From Fonsecaea monophora (lineage: Eukaryota > Ascomycota > Eurotiomycetes > Chaetothyriales > Herpotrichiellaceae): 64,000 nt of DNA. The position numbers and the translations under genes were made by a program. This document shows positions 1 through 12,377 of this stretch, in pieces. The notes under the pieces were generated by a model. It ran no database searches. It saw only the letters and a list, made by a program, of their open reading frames with translations, and was not told the origin of the DNA. The stretch's first letter is position 1, and each line of letters opens with the position of its first letter. The stretch spans positions 248,001-312,000 of the forward strand of contig NW_019173937.1 of NCBI RefSeq assembly GCF_001642475.1, read 5' to 3'.

Positions 1-2975
1 TGGCCCTTGACTAGAAGGCTTCCGCACTCCCCATCAATGAGCATCTGACTGAAAGCGGCAAAGGCCCATCCTTTGCCAAATCTACCATAGTAGGACTCGG
101 CTCTCTCCTGCATCTCCTCGAGTTTGCGTTGATTGTCCTCAGCGAGACTTGGGTCAGCTTGAGCTTCAGCCACCAGTTGCTTGTAGTAGTCGTAGTGGAG
201 GGTTACAAGATCTGCGTAATATTTCAACTTTTCCGCAAGCTGAATCGCCCCGGGCATGTTGAACAATGCAATAGCTTGCAGGGCTTGACCCAGTCTTTCT
301 TGCTCCTCGCGCTCGAGGTTACTGAGTTCATCTTTCAATGCGTCGGGGTCGGTTTCATTGGCTTTTAGATGGCATTTCGCCTGAATGGCCTCCTCGCGCA
401 CCAGTCGCGAAAATAACTCGAGTTCGGTTGGTAGACGACTAGCTAATTCTTGAAGGGCCATTCGACTGGGTGCTTCATGAGGCTTTCCATCTAGATCCGT
501 CGGCATTTTCTTCTTTTTATTTCTCCCGTGAGCAAACTCCCACCATTCGTTCAAAAACTTGCAGATGTCGTATATGAGACCCTGTCCGAATCGCAACGGC
601 TCTGGAGTGGATGTCCAAGGATGAGGAATCTCGATCGGAAAGCCAGATACAAGTACGCCACTCTCGAAGACCTCGTCTCCAAGTCCGTAAAGAGGCGCAT
701 TGTCTTCACGAAATTTGAAGGCTGCGGAGTATGCTGCAATCCAGAGATCAACAGCTTCTTTCAAGTAGTCAGCAACCACTCTGGGATCTGTTACATCCAT
801 CGGTTCAAGTTCCGGGATGCAGCTGACTAACTCAGACATAAGATGGCCGACGTTCTTAACACTGTTCACAAGCCAATGTCTGACGCGATCTTTCTCCCCC
901 TTTTCAGGGTCAGGGTATTTTTGCCGAGACTCATGCAAAGCTCGAAGGGTGAAATCCAAGTATGACATCTCGCGGTCGGGTTGTGGGTATTTTCGTTGAA
1001 TCTCTTCCTGAACCTTCCACACTGCGTGGGCAGCGGCGAGCTTTTCTGCGTTCAATAGTAATCCAAAACGCGTCAAGCGAGATACCGCGGAGGGATAGTA
1101 GTTTATCACGTGTTCGGCCAGATCGTCGAGGGCTTTGGCGCGCAGTCGCATTTGCATGTCGATTGAGGGTGCTGACTTGGGAAGATGCTTGGACGAGGAA
1201 GACAAGATCTCCGAGCTGATCTCTAGAGCGGCTGCTTCAATCTCCTCAGGTGGAAATGTCTGGTTGGCATGCTTGAGGTCCAGGGGGTTTTGTTTGATGG
1301 TGCCAAAGAAGACTGCTTGTTCAATTTTGCTCTTCGCCGTAATTCGGTCTCGTTCTTCGGCCTCATCCACATCGACTTCCTCGTCATCGCGAAGACGGGA
1401 AGTTAGTTTTACCATGCCAAATCCTCGCACCCCAAAGACAAGAGATGAGTGTTTATCCGAAGCTTCAAGCGCGAAGCCAAGAACCTCGTAGATAGTCGAC
1501 TCTTGGAATCGAACGCAATCTTGAAAGGGTTCAGGCAATGCCTCCCGTTCCATGAGCAATTGAGAAGATGGGGATTCCCGTATTCTGGCCAGGGAGAACA
1601 GCACGATGGCAGTCTCGAATATAACGAATGCCACAGGTTGAGATTTCGAAACACACAGTCGAGGTCTCCAGTGGCTCGATTCTGTCGATGAAGAAGAAAA
1701 GCAATTAATCGGGTGCACCACTTTGACTTTCGCCCCTTGGTCGACGATCATCTCGATAATATGATACCTGGTTTCCTGTTCCGTTGAGCTGGAAACTAGG
1801 ACTATCATTGGGGCACCATGGCTGTCTCGTCGGCTAAGGGCACTGCTCGGTCCTATCGAGAGTTCCACATCCAGAACTTTGAAGCGCATCACATCCGGCT
1901 GCGCTGATCGTAAGGCTTCCAGAATCTCGTCCTTGAAGTTAAATGAGTTCTCGAGCGAGTTGCCGACAGCCAGGTTCGTATTCCAGAATTCTAGATCAGC
2001 ATCCTCGGTGGCGATAACGACATCGCGTTGTCCTTTTCTTGAGCCTCCAGCTTTGATGATAGGTATCCCTTTCCTTCGATCGGAGCCGAAAACATTTCTG
2101 ATGCTTCCAAATATACCTCCTGCCGCGTTCGTGTATTTGCGAAGGAACTGGACGCCAATTCCAGGCCGCCCCATTTGATCACGTATTGTCAAGTGCGCCA
2201 CACGACCATGGCGGAGTGAAAGGATAAATCCCGATGGCTCTGCATTAACCAACTCTTCAACGACTTCGCCACTCATCATCCCTGGTATCGATCCTTGGAC
2301 GCTTGAAGCTTGACCAGGTATCACAGAGGAGGCGTTAGACAGGGTTTCCCAGTACACGATTTTGCCCCATTTTGCCGACACTGCGACGATGCCGGGTTCT
2401 CCGCTCGCAGATTTTGCCGTGAATGTTGCATGAGGTAGAGGGTCACCAACCGAGGCTGGAGGGAAGGGCAACTTGAAGGTGATGACATCCTTAGACGGCG
2501 GTGTTGATGCGGTTGAGTTGTATGGCCAAATTATAGCGTCGGTATGCGTCAATGCCAAAGCGTAGCCGTATTCGGGAGAAATCACACATGAATATTGGAT
2601 GTTCGGCCGATTTCTGATCTGGTCTGGGAGCGCAGGAAGCTGGGCAACGGTGTAGAAGTCATTATTAGATAAAGTCACTCCAGCATTAGTGTTGACAGCT
2701 CGGTCGGCGCGCTTTTCTGCTTTTTTGGCTCCTCGCAAAGTCAATTCTTTTGTCGGCGCCACTATAACTGCGTGTCCATTGCTCTTAACCTCAGCCGCAT
2801 CCTTCCCTCCCAGATCACCAACCTTTGATTCGGCCAGAGGTTCAAAGGTGTCTCGTCGCAGGGCAGATCGTTTTCGCTTCGCTTGAGGTAATTTGAGAGA
2901 GTCTTCGGGGCCTGCTGCCTGACGTGTTCGTTTAGGACGCAGCGACTGAGTCCGCGAGGTATCTGCGGAGAACAT
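1..2975 (-). CDS. nup133: Nuclear pore protein Nup133, N-terminal part (runs off left edge)
   Basis: One uninterrupted minus-strand frame of about 991 codons starts at the ATG at 2975-2973 and has no stop before base 1. Nup133 is a scaffold subunit of the Y-complex (Nup84/Nup107 complex) of the nuclear pore, with an N-terminal beta-propeller and a C-terminal alpha-helical stack. The opening MFSADTSRTQSLRPKR and the basic stretch LKLPQAKRKRSALRRDTFEP are typical of Pezizomycotina Nup133. The propeller-like part (VISPEYGYALALTHTDAIIW, GSIRNVFGSDRRKGIPII) is followed by a helical region from about residue 520 onward (ERWxxx-type segments, YLDFTLRALHESRQKYPDPE). No intron is needed. Family members are around 1,300 residues, so the last 300 or so lie outside the window. 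The identification is by recognition and was not tested by a search. Confidence 0.93.
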   Translation of the reverse strand, partial: MFSADTSRTQSLRPKRTRQAAGPEDSLKLPQAKRKRSALRRDTFEPLAESKVGDLGGKDAAEVKSNGHAVIVAPTKELTLRGAKKAEKRADRAVNTNAGVTLSNNDFYTVAQLPALPDQIRNRPNIQYSCVISPEYGYALALTHTDAIIWPYNSTASTPPSKDVITFKLPFPPASVGDPLPHATFTAKSASGEPGIVAVSAKWGKIVYWETLSNASSVIPGQASSVQGSIPGMMSGEVVEELVNAEPSGFILSLRHGRVAHLTIRDQMGRPGIGVQFLRKYTNAAGGIFGSIRNVFGSDRRKGIPIIKAGGSRKGQRDVVIATEDADLEFWNTNLAVGNSLENSFNFKDEILEALRSAQPDVMRFKVLDVELSIGPSSALSRRDSHGAPMIVLVSSSTEQETRYHIIEMIVDQGAKVKVVHPINCFSSSSTESSHWRPRLCVSKSQPVAFVIFETAIVLFSLARIRESPSSQLLMEREALPEPFQDCVRFQESTIYEVLGFALEASDKHSSLVFGVRGFGMVKLTSRLRDDEEVDVDEAEERDRITAKSKIEQAVFFGTIKQNPLDLKHANQTFPPEEIEAAALEISSEILSSSSKHLPKSAPSIDMQMRLRAKALDDLAEHVINYYPSAVSRLTRFGLLLNAEKLAAAHAVWKVQEEIQRKYPQPDREMSYLDFTLRALHESRQKYPDPEKGEKDRVRHWLVNSVKNVGHLMSELVSCIPELEPMDVTDPRVVADYLKEAVDLWIAAYSAAFKFREDNAPLYGLGDEVFESGVLVSGFPIEIPHPWTSTPEPLRFGQGLIYDICKFLNEWWEFAHGRNKKKKMPTDLDGKPHEAPSRMALQELASRLPTELELFSRLVREEAIQAKCHLKANETDPDALKDELSNLEREEQERLGQALQAIALFNMPGAIQLAEKLKYYADLVTLHYDYYKQLVAEAQADPSLAEDNQRKLEEMQERAESYYGRFGKGWAFAAFSQMLIDGECGSLLVKG

Positions 2976-4333
2976 CCTGCACAGCGGACAAAAGGCAGGC
3001 CCGACTGAAGGAAATGAGGAAGAATTAGAACGGCTGAGCCGTTTGTGTTGATGACGGCTTTGGAATTATTGCAATGTTATTGCCGTGCTAAACCCCGGAA
3101 GGCTCCCTTTCGCGTCCGTTTTCGCCAAGATAAATGTAAAACCGGCGGCCCATTCATTCCTCTTCGGAAGCATTCTTCGCGTCCACATCTAGAAGAGCCA
3201 CGCTGGGTTTGTCTGCCGCTTTAAGAGAAACACGTCGTTCTTCTCGTACCGAGTACAAGTAATGGTGTTGTTTCTGTTTCCTGCTATATCTTCAATCTAC
3301 AGTCGAGAAAATCCTTCTTTATGTGGGCGACTACCACACCTCTTCGTCACATCGGGGTAGCTAACATTAGCCGTCCACCTTTTTCTGCTCCCCAAGAACC
3401 TATCCAGCCCTAGACACAATCCGACGTTACAAGTCAGAAAGCTGCAATACGCGTTGTGCTGTGTCGCGCTTCATGTGGCGCGAATGAGTCGGCGAAGCCC
3501 CTCCAGTGGCCACATATCGTCCGAAGGAATCGGATGAGCATAGGACCAGCTCAGACTTGAGAATCTTGCACCAACTAAAGATTTCTAGATCTGCGACATT
3601 GCTAGCTTCCCGCGACTCCAAATGACCTACCAGCACTACGATTTGTCCTTTCACATGTTCCGATAATCTACGCCACATAGCATCCAAGCCTGGACGTGGT
3701 GAACTTGTACAGGCAGAAGGAGGAACATATGAGGGTCAACTCCAGATCCGAATTAGGCCTCGAAGAACGCAGTGGGTGTCCGGACGCCGACGAGTGATTC
3801 AGGTTGGTCACCATCGACTTGGGAATATAGAAGGCATCCTAGATAATACCCGAGTATCCATTGGACAAACATGTTCGTGGCTACTAGATACGCTTGGACA
3901 GCTTAGTATGCAACGTTAAAGACTAGAGAACTCCAATTTAAAAACACGTTATGAGCCTAGATGTCAGCATTCCCTTGTAGGTCGATTGTCTGGGAAATGA
4001 CACATCTACGCAGGAATCAAAGCAACGACGATGTCCGATCCTCGGCTCGAAAAGTGTTAGCAGAACGAGTGGAAAAACTGCCAGTATGATCTGTTGTCAC
4101 AATTCCCGGTGAAGGGTTTGGATTCCGGCTAAGCTAATACATGTGTGCTTGAATCATTTCTCTCCGCCCTGTTCCCAGGCCATTCATTCACTTCAATCGG
4201 TTTGCTTGCAGAAGCAAGTGCCTGCTGCATGGTAGCACAGTATACATTCGTTCAAAGCACCTTCAAGCGCCATATATCGAGAATGACAGTCGGATCGTCA
4301 TCATCTCGAACGAGTCTCGTTGATTTTGTGGTA
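2976..4333. other. Intergenic: nup133 upstream region and Stf2-like 3' flank
   Basis: This is about 1.36 kb between the nup133 start and the Stf2-like stop. It should contain the nup133 promoter and 5' UTR. A minus-strand frame at 3427-3687 (86 codons) has no recognisable domain and I do not call it a gene. No repeat or RNA gene is visible. Confidence 0.5.
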
Positions 4334-4860
4334 TTACAATTTCTTATCTTCATCATCATAGCTCCCTCCCAAAGTGCTGGAGTCGGTGCTCTCTTCCTTG
4401 GACAGAGTGGAGGCCTTTTCGATATCTTCGTCGGTAGGTCCGTGCAATCCTTCCTCAAAGACAGGCTCGGCGTCGACGGTTTCGAACTTGGTCTTGAAAT
4501 CCCCGAGGACTTGGGTGCTGGAGTTGGAACGACGGCGAGAATTGGTGAACTTGTAGTCGTAGTCGTGGACTTCATCGCCTTCACGACCCCTGTCAACATG
4601 TCAGTGTCTCAGAGCGCAGTTGACAGTCAGTTGAGGGGTAGCCATACCAATTGCCCTTGCCGCCACCTTGCTTCTTCACACCTTTTGGATCGGCGTCAAC
4701 GTGGCCATGTTTAGCGAAGTAGCGAGGAAGGCGTTCTTCAGGGAGGGCGGAACCATCAGCAATGGCACTGTGGTTGCGGTCATTTCCTTTGTTGGTTCGA
4801 GTCACTTCAGTCAAGGGTTAGTCAGAGTAACTGGGGGCGGAAGAGCTGGGTAGACTTACT
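4334..4860 (-). CDS. stf2: Stf2-like small hydrophilic protein with a start codon split by an intron
   Basis: Three exons: 4860, 4804-4648 and 4589-4334, giving 137 residues. Yeast Stf2 was first described as a stabilising factor of the F1Fo-ATPase inhibitor complex and also behaves as a hydrophilin; the role here is inferred from family. Recognisable segments are MTRTNKGNDRNHSAI, LPRYFAKHGHVDADP, KKQGGGKGNWGREGDE and the tail FKTKFETVDAEPVFEEGLHG. The family N-terminus MTRTNK is obtained only if the A at 4860 joins TG at 4804-4803 across an intron with a GTAAGT donor (4859-4854) and a GAAG acceptor. The second intron (4647-4590) is GTATGG...ACAG. Without the first splice the frame opens at 4814 as MTEVTRTNK. 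A further 5' UTR intron is plausible, with donor GTGAGT at 5114-5109 and acceptor near 4947. The protein is soluble with no signal peptide or membrane segment. Confidence 0.85.
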
Positions 4861-6401
4861 GATGGAGTAGAGGGCGAGGACGGATGGGATAGAGTTGGTT
4901 GAGAAGGTCGAAGTGATAGACGGAGGGTTGTGGTGATGATTTGGGACTGATAGTGAGAACAAGAGTCAGTTATATGAAGTCGGAGTTGAGGATTGGGCAA
5001 CAGGGATAAGAACGACACGCGACCCTGCAAGTGAGGTCAAAAACAGAGAAGCTCGGACCACCCCTTGTGTGTTGATCATTGATGATTGGGGAGGAGGTAG
5101 CACTTGGAACTCACCACACAGTGCACTTCGCTTACTTTTGGGAGCAGATAGCAATACGAGTTGAAGAGTGGGTGAAGCTGGAAGTGAGAGAAGGAAGAAG
5201 GTAAAAGAGGTTACGATTGACTTCTAAGCAGAAAGGTACCTTTAGTTTGGGAGAGCAATCAGTAAGTCAAGGGAAGACGAAAGCCGGACCAGTGTGGAAC
5301 CTTAGAAAGCTCTAGATGGTGAGAGTGTTGTGATTGGGGAGCAGCTGGCAAAGAAAGACGCAGAGAGGCCAGCTGCTCGCATGACCTCCCTGCCTGTTCT
5401 GGCGCCTTCTTTCCCCTCGCTCCAATCGTCAGGGCGCCTTCCCCGGATTCCACACCCTTCACCTTTCCCAATGGGCTCTTTTAGCGCGGGGTTTGGGCCT
5501 TTGCTCGCCTCCACTTAAGCATCCACTTGGTACCTACAGTAGGTAAGGTGTTCATGGCTTTTCATTTTCGATGCCCATTTGTCCATGAAGAAACACACAA
5601 GGCTGAGCAGAACTTCCCCCAGCAACCGCATGAGGTAATTTCCAACAGAATACAATGGGCAAGAATTAGGGAATTTGCTAATGAGATGACCGGTGCCACC
5701 AGCGTCGATGTGAAGTGGATACTTGTCCATGCGTGACCAACTACGAAAGAATATTGGGGCCTACAGGTCAAGTGATAAAAGCCACAAAATATCGCAAAAT
5801 GGACCCTCCGTGGCGGTCAACATTTCCACATTGTGTTTCAGTCAGACGTCAAGGCATTGTCGAAGTGGATTTGCCCCCTGAGACAAAGCCTCACACTCTT
5901 GTACTTGTACTATTGAGCACATAGCTAGCAAGCTTGGTACCTTGGTATCCAGGCACCCAGGCACCACCAACTGTCTCCTGCTCAAGTGGTGTGAGGGCGG
6001 AGTTTTCCGGCAGCTTTAAATCACGTGAGAGGGGTCGCTATGGGCTCTGGCTGCAGCACTGGATCTTGTATCAGATAGTTATCATTTCCCAAATGCGAAG
6101 TGGTTTCATAGCTTCACTTGCCTCAGGCATTCAGGTACCGAGCTTCACAGAACCTCCCACGCGGGTAGGGACAGCTGGAAACAACACCCGCGGAATTATA
6201 CCTTGGGTACTAGCACCACCTGTTGTATCAGTCCGCTGCAGGGCCCTTAGCGTCATAACTACCCCTCTAGCGCCAGGGCAAGTCTCGATTTCTAATCCTG
6301 GCCTTTTATCATTCATTCTTTTCCCAATTACTCTTTTACCCTCTACTACCACAGCCTCCTAGGTCCCTAATTTTCCGATTGTCGCCCATCTTGCTGTCAA
6401 A
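4861..6401. promoter_or_regulatory. Intergenic between divergent Stf2-like gene and dre2
   Basis: About 1.5 kb that must carry both promoters. The Stf2 side probably contains a 5' UTR with one intron (donor GTGAGT at 5114-5109, acceptor CTATCAG ending at 4947). Near 5527-5545 is an imperfect palindromic GGTACCTACAGTAGGTAAGG. At 6070-6084 there are overlapping GATA-type sites (see the separate entry). No protein-coding frame here looks real. Confidence 0.45.
6070..6084. promoter_or_regulatory. Paired GATA-factor motifs upstream of dre2
   Basis: The sequence reads ATCAGATAGTTATCA, which has two GATA cores facing each other. ATCAGATAG matches 8 of 9 positions of the ATCWGATAA consensus known for iron-regulating GATA factors of the SreA/Sre1 family. 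It lies about 320 bp upstream of the dre2 ATG, and Dre2 is an Fe-S protein. GATA cores occur often by chance, so a regulatory role is only a suggestion. Confidence 0.3.
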
Positions 6402-7505
6402 ATGTCGCCCTCCGTTCTCATGGACACCTCTGACGATTTCGTCATGCCCGCCTTCAAGGCCCCGCAGTCATCGAACCGCACACTCCTCCTTTCGCCACCG
6501 TCGCTCTCGTCACATCAAGAAATACTAACTGGCCTGTTGGAAATGCACGACCGCGCCCACACCGACTTGCAGATGTTGGACAGGCTGTCTCTCGGCCTGG
6601 TTTCACTCCCTCAGTCCACGTATGATGTCATCACAATCCTTTCCGATGCAGATGGATCACGTCGTGAAAGTCAAAATCTGATCAGTCGGGACATATTGGC
6701 TTTGCTGGTCGAAGCTTTGAAGAGTGGTGGACATTTGCGCAGTCAGGACGGGTCTTTTGGGGCAGTGGATGGTCCAGAGAAGACCGAGACCATCCTCGCC
6801 GGGCTTTCTTTCCAGCCAGGAGTGGGGTTCGTGAAGCCAAACTACGGGGCACAGGACTCGGTCCCTTTAAAATTTGGGAGAAAGAAGACATCACAAGCCG
6901 CTGGCGGCCTTACCAGCGCAAGGAACGGCGAGTCTGTGTCACTGCCGGTCAATGGCAAACGGAAGAGCACGGACGATGCTATTGTGCCTGCGGGTGTAGG
7001 ATTTGACGATGGGATGGATGATTCAGACGACGAATTGATTGACGAAGATACCTTGCTAGATGAAGACGACTTGAAGAGGCCTATCAAGATTCGTGAGTGG
7101 ACGGTGTTTTCCAAGGGTGATCAAGCAGCTAACAAATCCAAGCCACTGAATGCCAACCCAAGGCGAAGCGACGTCGAGCATGCAAGGACTGTACTTGTGG
7201 GCTAGCACAGAAACTGGAAGCTGAAGATCGAGCTAGACGAGAGAATGCCGACAAGGCGTTGAACACGATGAAGTTACAAGCAGACGATCTCGCCGAGGTC
7301 GACTTTACTGTGCAAGGCAAAGTTGGAAGCTGTGGCAACTGCAGCCTTGGAGGTGAGCCACCCCTCGTTGTTCTTGACTCTTTTGTTTCTAATACGCTGA
7401 TGCCTGTCAGATGCTTTCCGATGCGACGGCTGCCCGTATATCGGACTACCTGCCTTCAAGCCAGGTGAAGAGGTTCGATTGCTAAACAATGAGATTCAAT
7501 TGTAG
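6402..7505 (+). CDS. dre2: Fe-S cluster assembly protein Dre2 (anamorsin)
   Basis: Three exons: 6402-7092, 7143-7352 and 7411-7505, 331 residues. Dre2 works with the diflavin reductase Tah18 as the electron-transfer step of cytosolic Fe-S protein assembly. The N-terminal domain contains the family segment [13 protein letters not shown] near residue 27. A disordered acidic linker follows, ending [20 protein letters not shown]. The C-terminal CIAPIN1 domain carries both cluster motifs: C234-x9-C244-x2-C247-x-C249 and, about 45 residues later, C-x2-C-x7-C-x2-C in CGNC...CDGC. The protein ends [18 protein letters not shown], as in most fungal Dre2. Both introns are about 50-58 bp; the first has a CTAAC branch point. 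The hemB gene follows on the same strand, so two iron-cofactor genes are adjacent. Confidence 0.96.
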
Positions 7506-8018
7506 AAGTGCATACTCGGTACAAGTACAAGAGTTTCATGGCATGGCGACGGCGTTTTGATCGGCGGCATCTTTAGACCGCCATGTACCACAGATATAAA
7601 GGTATCCATATCCATGTAGGGGGTCATGAGGAATGTCTTTGTTGAACTTGAATACAATACCCAATGCAAGATGAAACTGATTCTGAAACTCGTGGCTTTT
7701 AGTGCTGGGCCATATTCCGACTGACATGGAGGGGTTGGACGAATGATGTTCGTGGCGATTGCCCGATTGTCAGCCCCATCTCCACAAAGTCTGTCGGCAC
7801 CTAGTCGCCGAACCCGCTTGCACCCATTTTTTTTCGTTATTCTAGCTGACCATCTTGCTCCTCTCGTCTCTCCTCTTGACGACGTTATCTGTTTTGTTTT
7901 GACCACTTTGCCTCGACAAACTGTATCGTGGTATAGCCTTCACGATTTCGTATCGCTCGAACTGCTCAATCGCATCGCTGATTGAATTCTACCACCATAT
8001 CTGCGGCCTCACCTCGCA
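7506..8018. promoter_or_regulatory. dre2 3' flank and hemB promoter
   Basis: This 513 bp spacer holds the dre2 3' UTR and the hemB promoter. The part nearest hemB is rich in CT (about 7840-7920), as fungal promoters often are, and includes TTATCTG at 7885-7891, a GATA core on the minus strand about 130 bp before the ATG. The overlapping minus-strand frame at 7496-7906 shows no domain and is not called. Confidence 0.4.
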
Positions 8019-9236
<1,218 letters not shown>

Positions 9237-10656
9237 ATTCTTGCGATGAAGAAGTGAACTCATGGCGCAGGACGAGCGGATATGTTGCGTGGGGCTACAT
9301 GAGTGGTTTCGTGATGTGATCAAGGAGAAAGAGATCCAATGATCGGCACTGATTTGAAGAGACGAAGCACATGCATGATTGATGAGACATTATCTCCGCG
9401 ATGAGCAATATGGCTTGCAACAGCTGGAGCTGAGTTTGACGCCATGTTGCACATTAGAGCAGAGGAGGAGGAGACAAGCGCAAGAACATTGTGGGAACAG
9501 GAGGAGAAGCAAAAGGCACAAGGAAAATCAAAACCAATGAGTCTCAAACAAGAATTTTTGCTCGAGCGCAAAGCCTGCCTTTTCCTCGCCCACATACTCG
9601 TATTTGCCCCAGCGTTGTACAGAGCGACCCCGGTCATACGAAGATACATACATGTAAACTAGTATGGAGTGTCAGTGATAAAATTCCTTGTTTACCTTGT
9701 TGATTTCCCGGTCTTCCCGTCTGCTGACGACGGCATTTCTCTCGCTCTTGAGCTATCCGTCTCGGCAATGCAATGCTAGGGCTGATTTTCCTTGTGTGAA
9801 ATATATCCGCATGGGAGGTAATTCGCAACCTTTTGTCCAAATCTTTCAAGAGTTGACTTCGATGTGGCGCCATCGTGGCCGACGACGACGACGACGAGTG
9901 GAGAGGGAAAAGCTTCTGGGCCTCCGTCTCAGCCACGCCGGCATGGCCTTGAGGTCCCGTTTGTTTGTTGTTCTGCCGGAGGCAAAGGCGAAGGTGAGAG
10001 TGAAGGCGGGAAGGGAGGCTAGAGGCCAGGGAGGGAGGTAGGGGAAGAAGGAAAGGGAACGTGCATGGAGCGGCGAGGTGCGGGAAACCAGTCATATCAA
10101 ACACTGAATTCCGTCCACCGAGGAAGAAAAGAGATGCAGGCAGGCAGACAGGCTGGTGGCGGGTAAGCAAGCAGTCCATACTCTCGGGCAGTCTGGATAT
10201 GATATGATATAATATACCTGCCTGGATGCTGCCGACCGTCTTGGTTTTGGCCTTGGTCTTGGTGATGGTTACACGCTGCGGTGCGCGAGTACACCAAGAT
10301 GCGTCTTCGTCCACACTGGTCAATCGAGATGCAGAATCCTACCCGGGAAAGGGGGGTAGTGCAGGACAAAAACATAGCGGCACAGGGAAGGCAAGAAACT
10401 GATGGGATGATGGGGAGAGGAAGGAAAAAAGCTGGTTCGAAAGTGTGATATATAAACAAGGACCAGGGACTTTTCCACCCCTCTGTTCTTGTTCTTCTTT
10501 ATTTATTCATTCTTCTGACCTCTGGGCTTCCCGACTCTTCTCATTCAAGGGTCTAACACAGAGTCATCCAGCGTTAGCCTTGATCTCTTCTCCGTCTTGT
10601 TCCATTAAGAGATAGCCGCTAACGGAGAGCGAGAAGAAAGATCAGTCAACGCTACC
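9237..10656. other. Intergenic, hemB to small secreted protein gene
   Basis: About 1.4 kb with no supported gene. A 229-codon minus-strand frame (9634-10323) is low in complexity, rich in Ser, Leu and Pro, and shows no domain, so I treat it as chance. The stretch 10440-10656 is CT-rich and looks like promoter and 5' UTR for the next gene. It includes TATATAAAC near 10449, about 200 bp before the ATG. Confidence 0.45.
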
Positions 10657-11236
10657 ATGAGGCTCTCTTCCATCCTCTATGCCGGCCTGACCCTGGCTGC
10701 CACGGTTTCAGCATACAGTATCGACCTCTGGAGCAAGTACGACTACCAGGGGGACCAAGCCAAATTTGTAATATCCCTGGCTCCTTGCTGGCTGGTGTTG
10801 AAGTCAGCAGTCTACCCTCGCAGAATCATGTACTGATTGGAAAGCACAGACAACCGAGTAAACCAAACCCCAATTTCTCCCGTTTTATTAGCCTGGTGAA
10901 GGGGAAAGAAGAGATGAAGCTAACCGATCACGGGTGTGAAAACACAGTGGTATACACAAGGTCTCCTGGTCTGGAGGTGCAGGCTCGTGGATTTGGAAAT
11001 CTGACTTCAATGATGGGTGCTGTGTTGTGTTTTGTCGGGGAAGCACGGTAGGAAGTCCCCTTCTGCTTTACTGTCTCGAGCATCTTATATTCGGCCCTTT
11101 TCCTTCATCATGGCTGACTGATTTTGTTGTCGAGTAGAATGTCGGGAAGTATTGTCAGTCTGCCGAGAAAGCAGAATCGTCGGCCGGAGTGAACAAAGTG
11201 GTCATCGGTTGCGGAAACACGACCTTGAACTGCTAG
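10657..11236 (+). CDS. Small secreted protein, two exons
   Basis: Predicted exons 10657-10767 and 11138-11236 give 69 residues. The N-terminus MRLSSILYAGLTLAATVSA is a clear signal peptide. The mature part is about 50 residues: it starts YSIDLWSKYDYQGDQAKF, continues NVGKYCQSAEKAESS and ends CGNTTLNC, with three cysteines. The 370 bp intron is long for this genome but has a GT donor, a GGCTGACTG branch-like site and a TAG acceptor, and it joins phase 0 to phase 0. The exon 1 frame hits a stop soon after the donor, so splicing or a very short protein is required. Many fungi carry similar short WS-x-YxYxGD-type secreted proteins of unknown role; I do not recognise a named family. A real exon inside the long intron is not excluded. 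Confidence 0.55.
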
Positions 11237-12377
11237 GAGGCAATTTGCACTCACGAAAGGCTTCGCCGCCATGGAGCGGGATGATGTTCTCTCGTTGACC
11301 AACAATCACCCTGGCTCCTCAGCTCGTCTTGTGAACACGATGCGCCTTTGCAGAGACGTAGATGTTGGCGAGTTCTAGATCAGTCTGCAAATTTTCCACA
11401 ATGATGATATGAAAGGATTGGCACATGAGAAGCTCATGTTGAATTTCACTCGGAATCGCCGGGGTCAGCCGAGCATGTTCAGGACACGGATGGTGGTGAA
11501 TATGGCAAAGTAAAATAGATCAGGGCTTTCCTCATCGTGTGACCTCCGCAGATCCGTGACAAATCAGGAAAGAGTTCTCTCGGTCCCTGTGAAAGCTGAA
11601 GGAAGAGGAAGCAGATCCTGGCTACATTTGCGGTCGGAAGACGCGCACGAGAGCGCCATTCTGTGTAGCTTGCAAGCAGAAGACAGAATGACCGACCTAA
11701 TGGAAGAAAATTGGTGACATCGGCCCTTTGGAATGCAGGCGGATGGATTAAATTTTGAATAACGCATATCAATTGTCTCTCTCTCTCTCCAGTGTGATCG
11801 ACCGATGGTCCTAGGATAAGGAGCAATCAATATTTGGCGTCGATGATCCTGGAGAGGTTGCACTGGAGTCGGTCAGTCATTGATCTGATGTCCATTCAGA
11901 CGCGCCAAGTTCCGAAGCAGCCAATACTATGGTGTACACCATAGAGGAGAAGGTTCGAAAGGGGCAAGAGAAGGCGAGAAACCAAGAGACACAGGCGAGG
12001 CGAGGCGAGGATGTTTGACGCAGGGAAGGGAGAGGGACAGAGGGGAGAGGCGTTGACCGCAAGATTTTCAGGATGCGCAGGCACCGCAGGTGAAGATGAG
12101 GGAGCAAACCGAGTCAAAAGGACGGTCAAGACGGTCAAAATTGGTGGCGCGTCAGAGTCAGACACAATGCACAAATCAGCCTCAGGCCTTCCGCAGTCTA
12201 TTCTTTGTCTCCTCTTCCGCCTTACTCCTCTTCTCTCACTCGTCCGTGCTCGTCCTCTCCTTTGCATTGCCGCTTTTCTCACTCTCCTGTCAGAGTTCTA
12301 GAACCTCTCTTTTCATCAGGCTCCTCTGTTTCGACTATCGTATCCATAAGTCCGCCTAACAGCCGCCCCCGTTCCCC
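11237..12377. other. Intergenic, no gene seen
   Basis: About 1.1 kb. Open frames on both strands are short, overlap each other and show no recognisable motif. A CT run (CTCTCTCTCTC) lies near 11779-11791. The plus-strand stretch 12180-12370 is CT-rich and promoter-like, just before the fragments described next. Confidence 0.4.

Noticed and set aside
7496..7906. 136-codon minus-strand frame between dre2 and hemB
   Set aside because: No domain; it covers the hemB promoter and reads poorly as protein.
9634..10323. 229-codon minus-strand frame between hemB and the secreted protein
   Set aside because: Low complexity, no domain, no signal peptide, and it overlaps promoter-like sequence.
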